Shown here piece by piece: positions 8,060-18,968 of a stretch of DNA of 64,000 nucleotides (its first letter is position 1; each line of letters starts with the position of its first letter). Location of the stretch: positions 124,001 to 188,000 of the forward strand of contig NZ_LSIC01000121.1 of assembly GCF_001556045.1 (NCBI RefSeq), given 5' to 3'. Source of the DNA: Bradyrhizobium sp. CCH5-F6. Its GTDB lineage: Bacteria; Pseudomonadota; Alphaproteobacteria; Rhizobiales; Xanthobacteraceae. The notes beneath the pieces are model-generated. The model searched no databases and was not told where the DNA came from. It saw nothing but the letters and a program-made list of their open reading frames with translations. Made by a program: the position numbers and the translations under genes.

Positions 8060-11000
8060 TTACTCGGCGGCTTCCTTGACGTTCCCGTGCGCGGGCGCCT
8101 CGTCGCTTTCGCCGTCAGCCGACCGGCCCCAGGTGGAGAACCAGTTGTTGAGCTCGTCGAGATAGAGATAGACCACCGGCGTGGTGAACAGGGTCAGCGC
8201 CTGGCTGACGATCAGGCCGCCGACCATGGCGTAGCCGAGCGGCTGACGGATCTCGGCGCCGGTCCCGTGACCGAGCATCAGCGGCACGCCGCCCAGGAGC
8301 GCGGCCATCGTCGTCATCATGATCGGACGGAAGCGCAGCAACGCGGCCTGGCGGATCGATTCCTCCGGCGTCTTGTGCTCGTCGCGTTCCGCGGCGATCG
8401 CAAAGTCCACCATCATGATGCCGTTCTTCTTCACGATGCCGATCAGCAGGATGATGCCGATCAGCGCGATCAGGCTGAAATCGAAGCCGGCGGCCATCAG
8501 GATCGCGAGCGCGCCGACGCCGGCCGAGGGCAGGGTGGAAAGAATTGTGATCGGATGGATGTAGCTCTCGTAGAGGATGCCGAGGATCAGATAAACCACG
8601 ACGAGGGCGGCGAGGATCAACAGTGGCACGGTGCCGAGCGATTGCTGGAACGCCTGCGCGGTGCCCTGGAAGCTGGAATTGAGTGTCGGCGGCGTGCCAA
8701 GCTCGGCCATCGCCCGCTGCACGGCCTCAGTCGCCTGACCGAGCGCCACGCCTTGAGCGAGGTTGAAGCTGATCGTGATCGACGGGAACTGGCCCTGATG
8801 GCTGATCGAGAGCGGGCGGACCGGATCGGTGCTCCAGGTCGCAAAGGTCGAGAGCGGCACCTGTTCGCCGGTTAGCGGCGATTTCAAATAGAGCTTGTTC
8901 AAGGTGTCGAGATTGCCCTGCATCTCGGGCAGTACTTCGAGGATCACCTTGTAGGTGTTGAGCTGGGTGAAATACTGCGTAACCTGCCGCTGTCCGAATG
9001 CATCATAGAGCGTGTCGTCGATCAGCTGCGGCTGGATGCCGTAACGGGCGGCGGTGTCGCGGTTGATCTTGAGCTGCACCGTGGTGCCCTGCGTCTGCTG
9101 GTCGGTCGCGACGTCGCGCAGCTCCGGCAGCGTCTGCATCTTGGCCAGGATTTTCGGCGCCCATTCGTTGAGCTCGTCCAGATTGGCGTCCTGGAGCGTG
9201 AACTCGAACTGCGTACGCGTCGGCCGGCCGCCAAGCCGGACGTCCTGGGCGGCCTGCATGTAAAGGCGGGCGCCCTCGACCTTGTCGAACTGCGGACGCA
9301 GCCGCGCGATGATCTGCTGCGCCGAGGCCTCGCGCATTTCGCGCGGCTTCAGCGTGATGAACAGGTTGCCGTTGTTGCCGGCGCGGCCGCTTCCGCCGAT
9401 CGACATGGCGACGCTGGCGACGTCGGGATCTGCCAGGATGATCTTGCCGAGCTGCTCCTGACGTCTGACCATTTCCTTGAACGAAATGTCCTGGGAGGCT
9501 TCGGATGTCGCCGTGATGAGGCCGACGTCCTGTTGCGGGAAGAAGCCCTTCGGGATCAGGACGAACAGGTAGATCGACAATCCGAGCGTGACGAAGAAGA
9601 TCGCCAGCGTGGTGCGGCGCCAGGCCAGGGCGTGGTCGAGCACATATTCGTAGCCGCGCAGCAATCCGTCGAAGGCGCGCTCGCTCCATTGGTAGAACCG
9701 GCCGTGGGTCACCTCGCCATGCGCGCGCAGAAAGCGCGAAGCCATCATTGGCGTCAGCGTCAGCGACACGAACATCGAGACGAAGATGGTCATCGCGAGC
9801 ACCACCGCGAACTCGCGGAACAGGCGCCCGATGATGCCGCCCATCAGCAACAGGGGGATCAGCACCGCGACCAGCGAGATGCTGATCGACACAATGGTGA
9901 AGCCGATTTCCTTGGAGCCCTTGAAGGCGGCCTCCATCGGCGAGTCGCCTTCCTCGATGTAGCGGGTGATGTTCTCGAGCATCACGATGGCGTCGTCGAC
10001 CACGAATCCGACCGCAATGGTGAGCGCCATCAGCGACAAATTGTCGAGCGAATAGCCGACCACCCACATCAAGGCGCAGGCGCCCAACAATGCCAATGGC
10101 ACCGTCACCGTGGGAATGACGGTTGCCCAGAAATTGCGCAGGAAGATGAAAATGACCATGACCACGAGGGCGATGGTCAGCAGCAGCGTGAACTGGACGT
10201 CTTCGACCGCGGCACGGATGGTCGTCGTGCGGTCGCTGATCAGCTCGATCTTGATGGCGGGCGGAATTGCGGCCACGAGGCGGGGCAGGGTCGCCTTGAT
10301 GCGGTCGACCGTCTCGATGACGTTGGCACCGGGCTGCTTGAATATCACCAGGAACACGCCGCGCTTGCCGTTTGCCCAGGCCGCCTGCTTGGCGTCTTCG
10401 GCGGCGCTGACCGCCTGGCCGATGTCGCGGATTCGCAACGGACCGCCGTTGCGATAGGCGATGATGACGTCGTTCCAGTCCTTCGACTGCGTGAGCTGGT
10501 CGTTGGCGTAGATCGTATAGGCGCGCTTGTCGCCGTCGATGTTGCCCTTGGGGCTGTCGACCGTGGTGATCGCGATCGCACTGCGCACGTCTTCCAGCGA
10601 CAGGCCCTTTGCCACAAGCTTGCCGGGATCGACCTGAATGCGGATGGAAGGTTTCTGCTGCCCGCCGATGAAGACCTGCGCGACGCCCGAAAGCTGGCTG
10701 ATCTGCTGCGCGAGCTGGGCATCGACCGCGTCGCTGACGCTGGTCAGCGGCAGCGTCTCTGACGTCGCCGACAGCAACAGGATCGGCGCATCGGCCGGAT
10801 TGACCTTGCGGTAGGTCGGCGGCGAGGGCAGGTTCTTCGGCAACTGGCCGCTGGCAGCGTTGATCGCCCCCTGCACGTCGTTGGCTGCGCCGTCGATGTT
10901 GCGGTTGAGGTCGAACTGGATGGTGATCGATGCCGTGCCCAGATAACTCGTCGAGGTCATCTGCGCGATGCCCGGAATTTGGGCGAACTGCCGCTCGAGC

Positions 11001-11206
11001 GGCTGCGCCACTGACGAGGCCATCGTCTCGGGGCTGCCGCCCGGCAGGTTGGCGGTGATCTGGATGGTCGGGAAATCCACCTGCGGCAGCGGCGCGACAG
11101 GCAGAAGGGGATAGGCCACGAGGCCGACGAAGAGAATGCCGGCCATCAGCAGCGAGGTGCCGATGGGATAACGGATAAAAGGTGCCGAAATCCCGCCTCC
11201 GATCAT
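8060..11206 (-). CDS. RND efflux transporter permease (HAE1/MdtB type)
   Basis: A 1048-residue inner-membrane proton antiporter that would extrude drugs or other amphiphiles with an adaptor and an outer-membrane channel. The sequence has the RND layout: a membrane helix at the N-terminus, a large periplasmic loop, helices 2-7 including VGFVVDDAIVMLEN with the proton-relay aspartate pair, then a second periplasmic loop and helices 8-12 (GIVKKNGIMMVDFAI). Family length is about 1020-1050. It overlaps the adaptor gene by 4 bases, so the two are translationally coupled. No outer-membrane factor lies alongside. Within RND it resembles MdtB/MdtC and MuxB; the substrate is unknown. Confidence 0.95.
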   Translation of the reverse strand: MIGGGISAPFIRYPIGTSLLMAGILFVGLVAYPLLPVAPLPQVDFPTIQITANLPGGSPETMASSVAQPLERQFAQIPGIAQMTSTSYLGTASITIQFDLNRNIDGAANDVQGAINAASGQLPKNLPSPPTYRKVNPADAPILLLSATSETLPLTSVSDAVDAQLAQQISQLSGVAQVFIGGQQKPSIRIQVDPGKLVAKGLSLEDVRSAIAITTVDSPKGNIDGDKRAYTIYANDQLTQSKDWNDVIIAYRNGGPLRIRDIGQAVSAAEDAKQAAWANGKRGVFLVIFKQPGANVIETVDRIKATLPRLVAAIPPAIKIELISDRTTTIRAAVEDVQFTLLLTIALVVMVIFIFLRNFWATVIPTVTVPLALLGACALMWVVGYSLDNLSLMALTIAVGFVVDDAIVMLENITRYIEEGDSPMEAAFKGSKEIGFTIVSISISLVAVLIPLLLMGGIIGRLFREFAVVLAMTIFVSMFVSLTLTPMMASRFLRAHGEVTHGRFYQWSERAFDGLLRGYEYVLDHALAWRRTTLAIFFVTLGLSIYLFVLIPKGFFPQQDVGLITATSEASQDISFKEMVRRQEQLGKIILADPDVASVAMSIGGSGRAGNNGNLFITLKPREMREASAQQIIARLRPQFDKVEGARLYMQAAQDVRLGGRPTRTQFEFTLQDANLDELNEWAPKILAKMQTLPELRDVATDQQTQGTTVQLKINRDTAARYGIQPQLIDDTLYDAFGQRQVTQYFTQLNTYKVILEVLPEMQGNLDTLNKLYLKSPLTGEQVPLSTFATWSTDPVRPLSISHQGQFPSITISFNLAQGVALGQATEAVQRAMAELGTPPTLNSSFQGTAQAFQQSLGTVPLLILAALVVVYLILGILYESYIHPITILSTLPSAGVGALAILMAAGFDFSLIALIGIILLIGIVKKNGIMMVDFAIAAERDEHKTPEESIRQAALLRFRPIMMTTMAALLGGVPLMLGHGTGAEIRQPLGYAMVGGLIVSQALTLFTTPVVYLYLDELNNWFSTWGRSADGESDEAPAHGNVKEAAE

Positions 11207-12369
11207 TCCTGTCGCACCTTGTTCTGGGCTGGATCCGAGCTTGCTACCGCCGTCGAGACGAGGCTTCCGGGTTGCACCTTGAACTGACCGCCGACGATGA
11301 CCTGCTGGCCGGGGCTCAGCCCTTCCTCAATGACCGAACGTCCGTCGATGGCATAACGGACCTTGACCTTGTGCAGCTCGGCCTTGTTGTCCTGATTGAC
11401 CGTATAGGCGTAGAGGCCGTTAGTCGAATGCTGGACCGCGTCATCCGGGACCACGGTCGCATCCTTCAGCGTCCGCACCAGGAGACGCGTCGAGACGGAT
11501 TGGCCCGGCCACAGCGCGTGGTCCTTGTTGTCGAACACCGCTTTGAGCCGGATCGTTCCGCTGGTGGTGTCGACCTGGTTGTTGATGACCGCGAGCTTGC
11601 CCTCGGCCAGCGTTTTCTTGCCGTCGGTGGTGAAGGCGATCACCTTCAGGGCGCCGGCCTTCTGACCCTCGCTGATGTAGGGAAGCTGGTCTTCCGGTGC
11701 CGTAAAGATCACGGTGATCGGTTCGACCTGCGATATCGTGACGATGCCGGTCTGCGTCGATGCGTTGACGATGTTACCGATGTCGACCTGGCGGAGCCCT
11801 GCAACACCGGTGATCGGTGCCTTGATCTGGGTGTAGTCGAGCTGGGTTTGGGCGTTGGCGATCGCGGCTTCGTCGGCGGCGATCTGGGCGGTGAGCTGGG
11901 CGACGGTGGAGCGCTGGGTATCGACCCGCTGTGTCGTTGCGAATTCGCCGAGCTTCACGGCGCGCTGGAGCTCTAGATTGGCGTTGGCTAGGTTTGCCTC
12001 GTCCTGCGCCTTCTTGGCCTTGGCTTGGTCAAGCGCGGCTTGATAGGGCCGTGGATCGATTGAGACCAGAAGGTCGCCCTGCTGGACGATCTGGCCCTCT
12101 TTGAATTCGAGCCTGATGATCTGGCCGTCGACCCGGCTACGGACCTGGACGGTGTTGAAGCCCTGAACCGTGCCGAGACCAGTCAGGTAGACCGGAAAGT
12201 CGGTTTTCTGGACCGGGGCAACGCTGACGGGAACGGCGGGTGGGCGAGGCGGCGCCTTCTGTGCTGTCTGGATCGTTCCGGCCGAGCCGAATTTCTCCCA
12301 ACCATAATAGCCCGCGGAGGCCACGGCCGCGATGATCAGAAGCCAGAGGATCGGCCGGGACTTTTTCAT
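11203..12369 (-). CDS. RND efflux periplasmic adaptor subunit (MdtA-like)
   Basis: A 388-residue membrane-fusion protein linking the RND pump to an outer-membrane channel. It has an N-terminal membrane anchor (RPILWLLIIAAVASAGYYGW), a biotinyl-lipoyl half motif (VDGQIIRLEFKEGQIV), a long helical hairpin rich in Ala, Gln and Leu (about residues 105-170), the return lipoyl half (YTQIKAPITGVAGL), and beta-barrel segments ending before the C-terminus. First gene of the two-gene operon. A candidate promoter lies about 70 bases upstream. Confidence 0.93.
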   Translation of the reverse strand: MKKSRPILWLLIIAAVASAGYYGWEKFGSAGTIQTAQKAPPRPPAVPVSVAPVQKTDFPVYLTGLGTVQGFNTVQVRSRVDGQIIRLEFKEGQIVQQGDLLVSIDPRPYQAALDQAKAKKAQDEANLANANLELQRAVKLGEFATTQRVDTQRSTVAQLTAQIAADEAAIANAQTQLDYTQIKAPITGVAGLRQVDIGNIVNASTQTGIVTISQVEPITVIFTAPEDQLPYISEGQKAGALKVIAFTTDGKKTLAEGKLAVINNQVDTTSGTIRLKAVFDNKDHALWPGQSVSTRLLVRTLKDATVVPDDAVQHSTNGLYAYTVNQDNKAELHKVKVRYAIDGRSVIEEGLSPGQQVIVGGQFKVQPGSLVSTAVASSDPAQNKVRQE

Positions 12370-12733
12370 ATGGTCTCGTGTCGGCTCGCATGCCCTCAGC
12401 TATGAAGAATGGGGCAGTCATAGAGTTCCATCGTGACGTATATTACACGCCAAGTTCTGGTGTAAACAGCACTATCAGTTGAGAATCCTAAACAATTGGA
12501 AAGCTTTGCGTCCCCTCGGCAGTGGTCTGGCGCGGCGATGCATTGCATCTTCCCGGCGTGACCGATCCCCCGGCGCTCTTGCGCACCACCTGCAGCGGAG
12601 TGCTCAGGCCAATAGTGTTCGACCGAACCGTAGTTCGGATCGGTTGCAAGAACGGTTCTAAGTCGCGTGGCGGCCGTTTCGGTTGTCAGGCATTTCAGCA
12701 TCGTCCATATCGGCAGCCATAGGGGGCAACAGG
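12370..12733. other. Intergenic region between the efflux operon and a small gene
   Basis: About 360 bases between divergent genes. On the minus strand a TTTACA/TAATAT pair with a 15-bp gap (12440-12466) could be the efflux promoter. A perfect hairpin CCGAAC-CGTA-GTTCGG lies at 12623-12638, and AACCG/CGGTT repeats surround it. A 101-codon minus-strand frame covers this region but has no family features, so I do not call it. Confidence 0.5.
12440..12466 (-). promoter_or_regulatory. Candidate promoter of the RND efflux operon
   Basis: Read on the minus strand, TTTACA (12466-12461) and TAATAT (12445-12440) form -35/-10-like boxes separated by 15 bp, about 70 bases before the adaptor start. The surrounding GTGTAAACAG and GTAATATACG are AT-rich for this genome. 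The spacing is slightly short, so this is tentative. Confidence 0.3.
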
Positions 12734-12973
12734 ATGGACGAGCTGAACGGCAAGCTGATCGCGTGTCAGATTCTGATCACGGGATTGATCGCGCGTGTCG
12801 CCAACGAGCAGCGCGATCCCTTGCACTTCCTCACCGACTTTCGCGACGAGATCAAAGCTGTCGTGAACGGCGTCAACATCGCCGGCATGGACAGCACCGA
12901 ACGCGTGCGCGCCGTCGCGCAGAAGACGGTCGACGAATTGTTCTCGCTGATGAAGCCGCCGAGCAGCGACTGA
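12734..12973 (+). CDS. Small conserved-looking hypothetical protein
   Basis: A 79-residue soluble, mostly helical protein (MDELNGKLIACQILITGLIA at the start, VAQKTVDELFSLM near the end). I chose the ATG at 12734, with AGG upstream, over an in-frame ATG 51 bases earlier whose extra residues are low complexity. There are no membrane segments or metal-binding motifs. It stands alone upstream of the iron-uptake operon, separated from it by the Irr-box-like repeats. Function not recognised. Confidence 0.65.
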   Translation: MDELNGKLIACQILITGLIARVANEQRDPLHFLTDFRDEIKAVVNGVNIAGMDSTERVRAVAQKTVDELFSLMKPPSSD

Positions 12974-12999
12974 GAGTGAGCGGGTCTATCTGCGTTATC

Positions 13000-13060
13000 C
13001 TTAGAACGAATCCAATCGCGTTTAGAACGATTTCAAACTGCAGTTTAGAATCGCTTTGAT
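13000..13060 (+). promoter_or_regulatory. Three Irr-box (ICE)-like motifs upstream of the iron operon
   Basis: TTAGAA occurs three times in the same orientation, starting at 13001, 13022 and 13045, thus 21 and 23 bp apart (two helical turns). The middle copy reads TTTAGAA-CGA-TTTCAAA (13021-13037), close to the TTTAGAA-N3-TTCTAAA form of the rhizobial iron control element bound by Irr. The flanking copies keep the left half and degrade the right half. They lie 100-165 bases before the receptor start, so iron-responsive control by Irr is a strong inference. Confidence 0.6.
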
Positions 13061-13163
13061 CTGGATTGATTTAAGGGTTCTCGCGAACGGCTCGCATTGA
13101 CCCGCTATTTTGTGGCCGATACCAAAAGCCATCGTTCGTCGAAGTGAACGAGCGAACAGGAAT

Positions 13164-15566
13164 ATGGGGCGTTTGGTAATGGGGCAGGTGGTCGCACCGA
13201 AGTCGTTGCGTTCGGTCGCAGCATTCGATCCGGTGGATGAGAGGTTCGCGGGCGTTTCCGGCAAGAAGGTTTCGGCGGTTGCGAGCTTGATCGCGGTGGC
13301 GTCGGTGTCGGGCGGCGCGCAAGCGCAGCAGTCGAGCCTGCCGCCGGTGACGGTCGATGCCCCCGTCGAGCGTCCGCGCCCGACGACCTCGAAGCCTTCG
13401 CCCGAGCAGGTGCGTGCCCGCAACGCACTCCGCCGCGCCGCGCAGCGCCAGCAGACGGCGCAGCAGTCGGCTCCCACGACGCCATCCGGCGCGCCCGATG
13501 GCAATCCCTATGCCGATCCGGCGGCGCCCTACAAGGTCGATCATGTCCAGGCCTCGGGCAAGTTTCCCGAGAAGATGCTGAACACGCCGAAGACCATCAC
13601 GGTGCTCAGCAAGGAAGTGCTCGAGGACAAGAACGCCACGACGCTGAAGGAGATCGGACGTTCGACCGCGGGCGTGACGCTCGGCTCGGGCGAGGGCGGC
13701 AACGCGTTCGGCGACCGCTTCTTCATCCGCGGCTTCGACGCACGCAACGACGTCTTCATCGACGGCATCCGCGATCCCGCCGTTTCCATCCGCGAGAACT
13801 TCTTCACCGAGCAGATCGAGATTCTGCGTGGCCCTGCATCCTCCTATGCCGGCCGCGGCACCGCCGGCGGCGCCATCAACATCGTCACCAAGCAGGCGGG
13901 CGACGTCAACTTCAAGCGCATCGGCACCGAGTTCGGTACCGACATGACCAAGCGCGTCACGCTCGACGTCAACCAGGTCATCGACCCGACCTTCTCGGTG
14001 CGCACCGGTGGTCTGTTCCAGGACGCCAACGTCGCCGGACGCAACTACGTCACGGACAATCGCTGGGGCAGCTTCATCTCGACCAAGTATACCCCGACCA
14101 ACGACATCAAGATCACGACGAACTACGTCCATACCGATCTCAGCGGCTATCCTGATTTCGGCGTGCCCTATTACAAGCAGGGCAACGTGCCGGTGACCTC
14201 GGCGGGCATTCCGCGTGGAAATTGGTACGGCTTCCTCAACCGCGACTTCCAGACCGCGCGGCAGGATTTCGGTACCGGCACGATCGAGTACAAGGTCAAC
14301 GAGGCCATTACCCTGACCAGCAAGGTGCGGGGCGAGCACTCGCTGCTCAACTACATCGGCACGCTGCCGCAGAACCCGAACACGACCAGTCCCAATCCGC
14401 TGCTCTGGACCACGACGGCGAGCGCGCAGAGCCGCTACCAGAATGTTGACGTGTGGGCCAACCAGAACGAGGCCACGTTCAAGCTCGACACCGGCGGCGT
14501 CAAGCACACCGCCGTGCTCGGGGTCGAATATTCGAACGAGAATATCTCGATCGACCGCTACACCGGCCTTTCTTCGGAACTGTTCGGCGGCGGCTCGACG
14601 GGAGTCAATCTGTACTCCCCGCAGTACACCAACATTCCCTTCAGCAACACGCCCTCGCTGGTTGGAAACCCGACGCGTTATGGCGTCAACACCAGCAGCG
14701 TCTATGTCATGGACACCGCAAACTGGCAGGACACGGTCATCGTGAACGGCGGCGTCCGCTACGACGGCTATAGCCAGAGTTCGTCCACAAACTCGGCCTA
14801 CCTCAAGCAAACCGCCGATCTCGTCAATTACAACGTCGGCGTGGTCTACAAGCCGATGTCGATCGGCAGCATCTATGCAGCCTACGCCACCTCGGCCAAT
14901 CCGTTTGGTTCGGAGCTGGACGCAACGGGCACCGACTACGGCGGCGTTCCCGCCAACTCGACCATTCTACTCGGGCCTGAGCGCAACAAGGCTGCTGAAC
15001 TCGGCACCAAATGGGAGCTGGCCGATCGGCACCTGCTGGTCAGCGCCGCGCTGTTCCAGACGACGAAGGACAACGCACGCGAGACCGTCAATGGCTTGCT
15101 CACCTCCGGCGCAGCCTACAGAATCCAGGGCATCGACATCGAGGCGGAGGGCAAGATCACCGACCGCTGGAGCATCTTCGGCGGCTTGGTGCTGATGCAA
15201 TCGAAGGTTACGCAGAGTGGCGTCGCCTCGAATCTCGGGCTGCAGCTTGCCAATGTTGCCCACCAGTCGTTCAGCATGCTCACGAAGTACAAGTTCGATG
15301 ACGGTTGGGAGCTTGGCGGCCAGGCGGTGTACCGTTCCAAGGTCTATGGCGGCACGTTCGCGGCCAACACCGGCAACGAATTGCCGAGCTACTGGCGGTT
15401 CGATGCGTTCGTCGAGAAGAAGATCGATCAGAACTGGACCATGAAGCTCTACGCCCAGAACCTTACCAACAAGCTGTACTACGATACGCTCTATCGCAGC
15501 GCAGTGCCTTTCGTGGCGGTGGCGCCGGGACGGGCGTTCTACGTCGTGACGACAGCGAAGTTCTGA
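13164..15566 (+). CDS. TonB-dependent siderophore receptor
   Basis: An 800-residue outer-membrane receptor predicted to import a ferric siderophore. After a long N-terminus with a signal-like hydrophobic stretch ([20 protein letters not shown]) come the plug domain ([54 protein letters not shown]) and a beta-barrel ending in the aromatic residue of VVTTAKF. The ATG at 13164 has AGG 4-6 bases upstream; an in-frame ATG at 13110 is less likely. It heads a five-gene iron operon: 2 bases separate it from the dioxygenase gene. The plug resembles FepA/Fiu-type catecholate receptors, but the ligand is unproven. Confidence 0.93.
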   Translation: MGRLVMGQVVAPKSLRSVAAFDPVDERFAGVSGKKVSAVASLIAVASVSGGAQAQQSSLPPVTVDAPVERPRPTTSKPSPEQVRARNALRRAAQRQQTAQQSAPTTPSGAPDGNPYADPAAPYKVDHVQASGKFPEKMLNTPKTITVLSKEVLEDKNATTLKEIGRSTAGVTLGSGEGGNAFGDRFFIRGFDARNDVFIDGIRDPAVSIRENFFTEQIEILRGPASSYAGRGTAGGAINIVTKQAGDVNFKRIGTEFGTDMTKRVTLDVNQVIDPTFSVRTGGLFQDANVAGRNYVTDNRWGSFISTKYTPTNDIKITTNYVHTDLSGYPDFGVPYYKQGNVPVTSAGIPRGNWYGFLNRDFQTARQDFGTGTIEYKVNEAITLTSKVRGEHSLLNYIGTLPQNPNTTSPNPLLWTTTASAQSRYQNVDVWANQNEATFKLDTGGVKHTAVLGVEYSNENISIDRYTGLSSELFGGGSTGVNLYSPQYTNIPFSNTPSLVGNPTRYGVNTSSVYVMDTANWQDTVIVNGGVRYDGYSQSSSTNSAYLKQTADLVNYNVGVVYKPMSIGSIYAAYATSANPFGSELDATGTDYGGVPANSTILLGPERNKAAELGTKWELADRHLLVSAALFQTTKDNARETVNGLLTSGAAYRIQGIDIEAEGKITDRWSIFGGLVLMQSKVTQSGVASNLGLQLANVAHQSFSMLTKYKFDDGWELGGQAVYRSKVYGGTFAANTGNELPSYWRFDAFVEKKIDQNWTMKLYAQNLTNKLYYDTLYRSAVPFVAVAPGRAFYVVTTAKF

Positions 15567-15568
15567 TC

Positions 15569-16254
15569 ATGTTGACGTGTTTGCCTGGCGTTCTCAGCAA
15601 GGATGATGTGGCGGATTTCCGCCGCATCATGGACGCCAGCGAATGGGAGGACGGTCGCTCCACCGCCGGTGCGCAGTCGGCCATGGTCAAACGCAACGAG
15701 CAATTGCCGCCGGACAGCGAGATCGCGCGCAAGCTCGGCAACCGCATCATCTCGGCGCTGACATCGAACCCGCGTTTCATCGCGGCGGCGATTCCGCTGC
15801 AGATCTTCCCGCCGCTGTTCAACCGCTATGCGGCGAGCAGCGGCCACCATTTCGGCCTGCACGTCGACAATGCGATCCGCGGCGACCGCCTGACCGGCCT
15901 TCGCATCCGCACGGACCTTTCGGTCACGCTGTTCCTCGCCGAGCCGGAAGATTATGACGGTGGCGAACTCGTGATCGAGGACACTTACGGTTCACACGAG
16001 GTAAAGTTGCCAGCTGGCGACTGCGTGCTCTATCCCTCGACCAGCCTCCACCTCGTCACCCCGGTGACCCGGGGAATGCGGGTTGCGTCTTTCTTCTGGC
16101 TCCAGAGCATGATACGGGACGATCAAGCCCGGAGCATGATCTTCGACCTCGACACCGCGATTCAGTCGCTGGTGGAACGGCTCGGGCGTGACGATCCCGA
16201 AACGGTCAAATTGACGGGTATCTATCACAATCTCATTCGCTACTGGGCCGAAGT

Positions 16255-16258
<4 letters not shown>
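15569..16258 (+). CDS. Fe(II)/2-oxoglutarate dioxygenase, PKHD/PiuC family
   Basis: A 229-residue PKHD-type hydroxylase. The double-stranded beta-helix ligands are visible: H98-x-D100 in GLHVDN, distal H161 in [10 protein letters not shown], and R171 for the 2-oxoglutarate carboxylate. The family (PiuC, YbiX) is repeatedly found beside TonB-dependent receptors and is thought to act in iron or siderophore handling, though its substrate is not established. The ATG at 15569 lies 2 bases after the receptor stop, and the gene overlaps exbB by 4 bases, so it is inside the operon. Confidence 0.92.
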
Positions 16259-17211
<953 letters not shown>

Positions 17212-17214
17212 ACC

Positions 17215-17673
17215 ATGGGCGTTTCGCTCGCAGACAACGACGGCGAAGACGACGATTTCTCGGAAACGCATGACATCAACGTCACGCCGTTCATCGACGT
17301 CATCCTGGTGCTGCTGATCATCTTCATGGTCGCGGCGCCGCTTTCCACGGTCGACCTGCCGATCGATCTGCCGACCTCGAGCGCGACGCCGCAGAAGAAG
17401 CCGGACAAGCCGACCTATCTCAGCATCAAGCCCGATCTGACGCTCGCGATCGGAGAGAACCCGGTTCACCGGGCCGAGTTGATCGGGACCCTCGACGGCC
17501 TGTCCGATATGAGCAAGGATAAGTATGTCTTCCTGCGCGCCGACAAGTCGGTGCCGTATGGCGAATTGATGGGTGTCATGGAGCTCCTGCGCTCAGGCGG
17601 CTATACGCGGGTGAAACTGGTCGCGCTGGAAGGCGCGCCGGGGGCGCCTGCGCCAGGCGCCGCTCAGCCTTAG
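17215..17673 (+). CDS. exbD: TonB-system accessory protein ExbD
   Basis: A 152-residue partner of ExbB. A short cytosolic N-terminus (HDINVTPFIDVILVLLIIF) contains the essential membrane Asp of the family in the single helix. A periplasmic domain follows (LSIKPDLTLAIGENP, KYVFLRADKSVPYGELMGVM). Its length is near the family norm, with an Ala/Pro-rich tail. The short gaps to exbB and tonB indicate one transcript. Confidence 0.95.
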   Translation: MGVSLADNDGEDDDFSETHDINVTPFIDVILVLLIIFMVAAPLSTVDLPIDLPTSSATPQKKPDKPTYLSIKPDLTLAIGENPVHRAELIGTLDGLSDMSKDKYVFLRADKSVPYGELMGVMELLRSGGYTRVKLVALEGAPGAPAPGAAQP

Positions 17674-17683
17674 AGGCCGGTTC

Positions 17684-18496
17684 ATGTCGGACGAACTCAG
17701 ACCATCCCGGAGGCTCTGGATCCTGGCGGCAGTGGCGGCGCTCGCGCTCCATCTGGGTGGTGCAGCGCTGGCGCTGGCTCATTTGCGCACCGACGACGAC
17801 GGCGACGGCCTTGGCGCCAACGGTGCAGAATTCGCCGTGGAGATGGCCTCGCCCAAGGCGCCCGAAACCGATCTGCCGCCGGGGCCTGACAGCGAAGCCA
17901 TGCAGGAGCAGCAGGCGCTCCCCGAGCAGAAGGCCGAGACCAAGGAGACCGAGCTTCCAAAGGATCAATCGCAGGAGGTCGAGGATCCCGACCGGGTCGT
18001 GACCGAGAACAACGCGAAGAAGCCGGCAGAAGACGATCCGAAGATTCAGGCGGTCGAGACTCCGGCCGCCGAAGCGTCGCCGAAATCGGTTGCGACCGCG
18101 CGGCAGACGCTGGAGGAGGATGCCCGCGAGGCCGAAAAAGCGCTGGCGCCGGTCATCGGTATCGGCAAGGACATCCTGAAGCTGACGGCCGATTGGAACC
18201 GCAAGATCAGCGCGCATCTCACGCTGCACAAGGTCAATCCGGAAGGCAAAGTGCCCAATAACCAGAAGGTCAAGGTGAGCTTCGCGATCAACCGGAAGGG
18301 TAACGTGCTGTCGGTGGACGTCGTGGAGTCGTCGGGGGATGCCGCCTACGATGCTGCGGCGTTATCGATCGTCCGCAAGTCGGATCCGATCCCGCAGCCG
18401 CCTGCAGGGCTGACCGAGGACCGGTTCGAGCGTACCGTCGATATCATCTTCACACCTCCGGACGCGAAGAAGAAAAAGACGGCTCAGCGCCAGTAG
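17684..18496 (+). CDS. tonB: Energy transducer TonB
   Basis: A 270-residue protein that spans the periplasm to energise the outer-membrane receptor. It has one N-terminal membrane helix (LWILAAVAALALHLGGAALAL), a long acidic and Pro/Lys-rich periplasmic spacer (about residues 45-150), and the TonB C-terminal domain (KVKVSFAINRKGNVLSVDVV, AAYDAAALSIVRKSDPIPQPP). The last gene of the iron operon. Its final 13 bases overlap the 3' end of the convergent gene at 18484. Confidence 0.93.
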   Translation: MSDELRPSRRLWILAAVAALALHLGGAALALAHLRTDDDGDGLGANGAEFAVEMASPKAPETDLPPGPDSEAMQEQQALPEQKAETKETELPKDQSQEVEDPDRVVTENNAKKPAEDDPKIQAVETPAAEASPKSVATARQTLEEDAREAEKALAPVIGIGKDILKLTADWNRKISAHLTLHKVNPEGKVPNNQKVKVSFAINRKGNVLSVDVVESSGDAAYDAAALSIVRKSDPIPQPPAGLTEDRFERTVDIIFTPPDAKKKKTAQRQ

Positions 18497-18924
18497 AGCC
18501 GGATGCCGACATAGACCACGACCAGGCAGACAAAGATCAGCGCTACCGGGAGGGGCCGTTTCTGAGCTCCGCTGGCTGCGCTTGCCCCGAAAAAGCTGGT
18601 CGTCTTCGGTTTCGGCGCCGGACGCCGGAAGGCGGTAACATTGTCCGCCGTCGCTTCTGGCGGACGGGTGCGGACGTCGGGCGGCGTTCCAGCTCCGCCC
18701 ATCTCGACATAGTAGGCCTTGTAGATCGCGCCGATGGTGACTTCGGTGGCCTCGTCCTCGCTCATCTGCGTCAGCAGGTTCTTGTAGCTGCTAAGGAACT
18801 CCTGGGCCTCAGGCGGCAGCGCCGACGCGCCGTTGAGCTTGGCCATCATCTTCCAGGTGGCGAAATCCGCACGGGCGCGGGTGTCGGCGCGTCGCGCGAT
18901 CAGCATATCGGCAGCTTTGACCAA
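18484..18924 (-). CDS. Tail-anchored hypothetical membrane protein
   Basis: About 146 residues: a helical soluble region (ADFATWKMMAKLNGASALPP, FLSSYKNLLTQMSEDEATEV), a Pro-rich linker, and a C-terminal membrane helix (LPVALIFVCLVVVYVGIRLY), so it is likely anchored by its tail. The start is uncertain: 18924 would be a TTG codon, an ATG follows at 18906, and the reading frame stays coding-like upstream toward the protease gene without a usable start. Convergent with tonB, overlapping it by 13 bases. No family recognised. Confidence 0.65.
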   Translation of the reverse strand: MVKAADMLIARRADTRARADFATWKMMAKLNGASALPPEAQEFLSSYKNLLTQMSEDEATEVTIGAIYKAYYVEMGGAGTPPDVRTRPPEATADNVTAFRRPAPKPKTTSFFGASAASGAQKRPLPVALIFVCLVVVYVGIRLYWR

Positions 18925-18968
18925 GTCGGCCTCTGGCCCTTCGGCTCGTGTTCGGGTGTTCTGTTCAA

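Noticed and set aside
8087..11976. Long plus-strand frames opposite the RND genes
   Set aside because: They are His, Arg and Asp-rich shadows of the minus-strand efflux genes, common in GC-rich DNA.
12396..12701. 101-codon minus-strand frame upstream of the efflux operon
   Set aside because: It lies over the likely promoter and hairpin, and has no recognisable domain or start signal.
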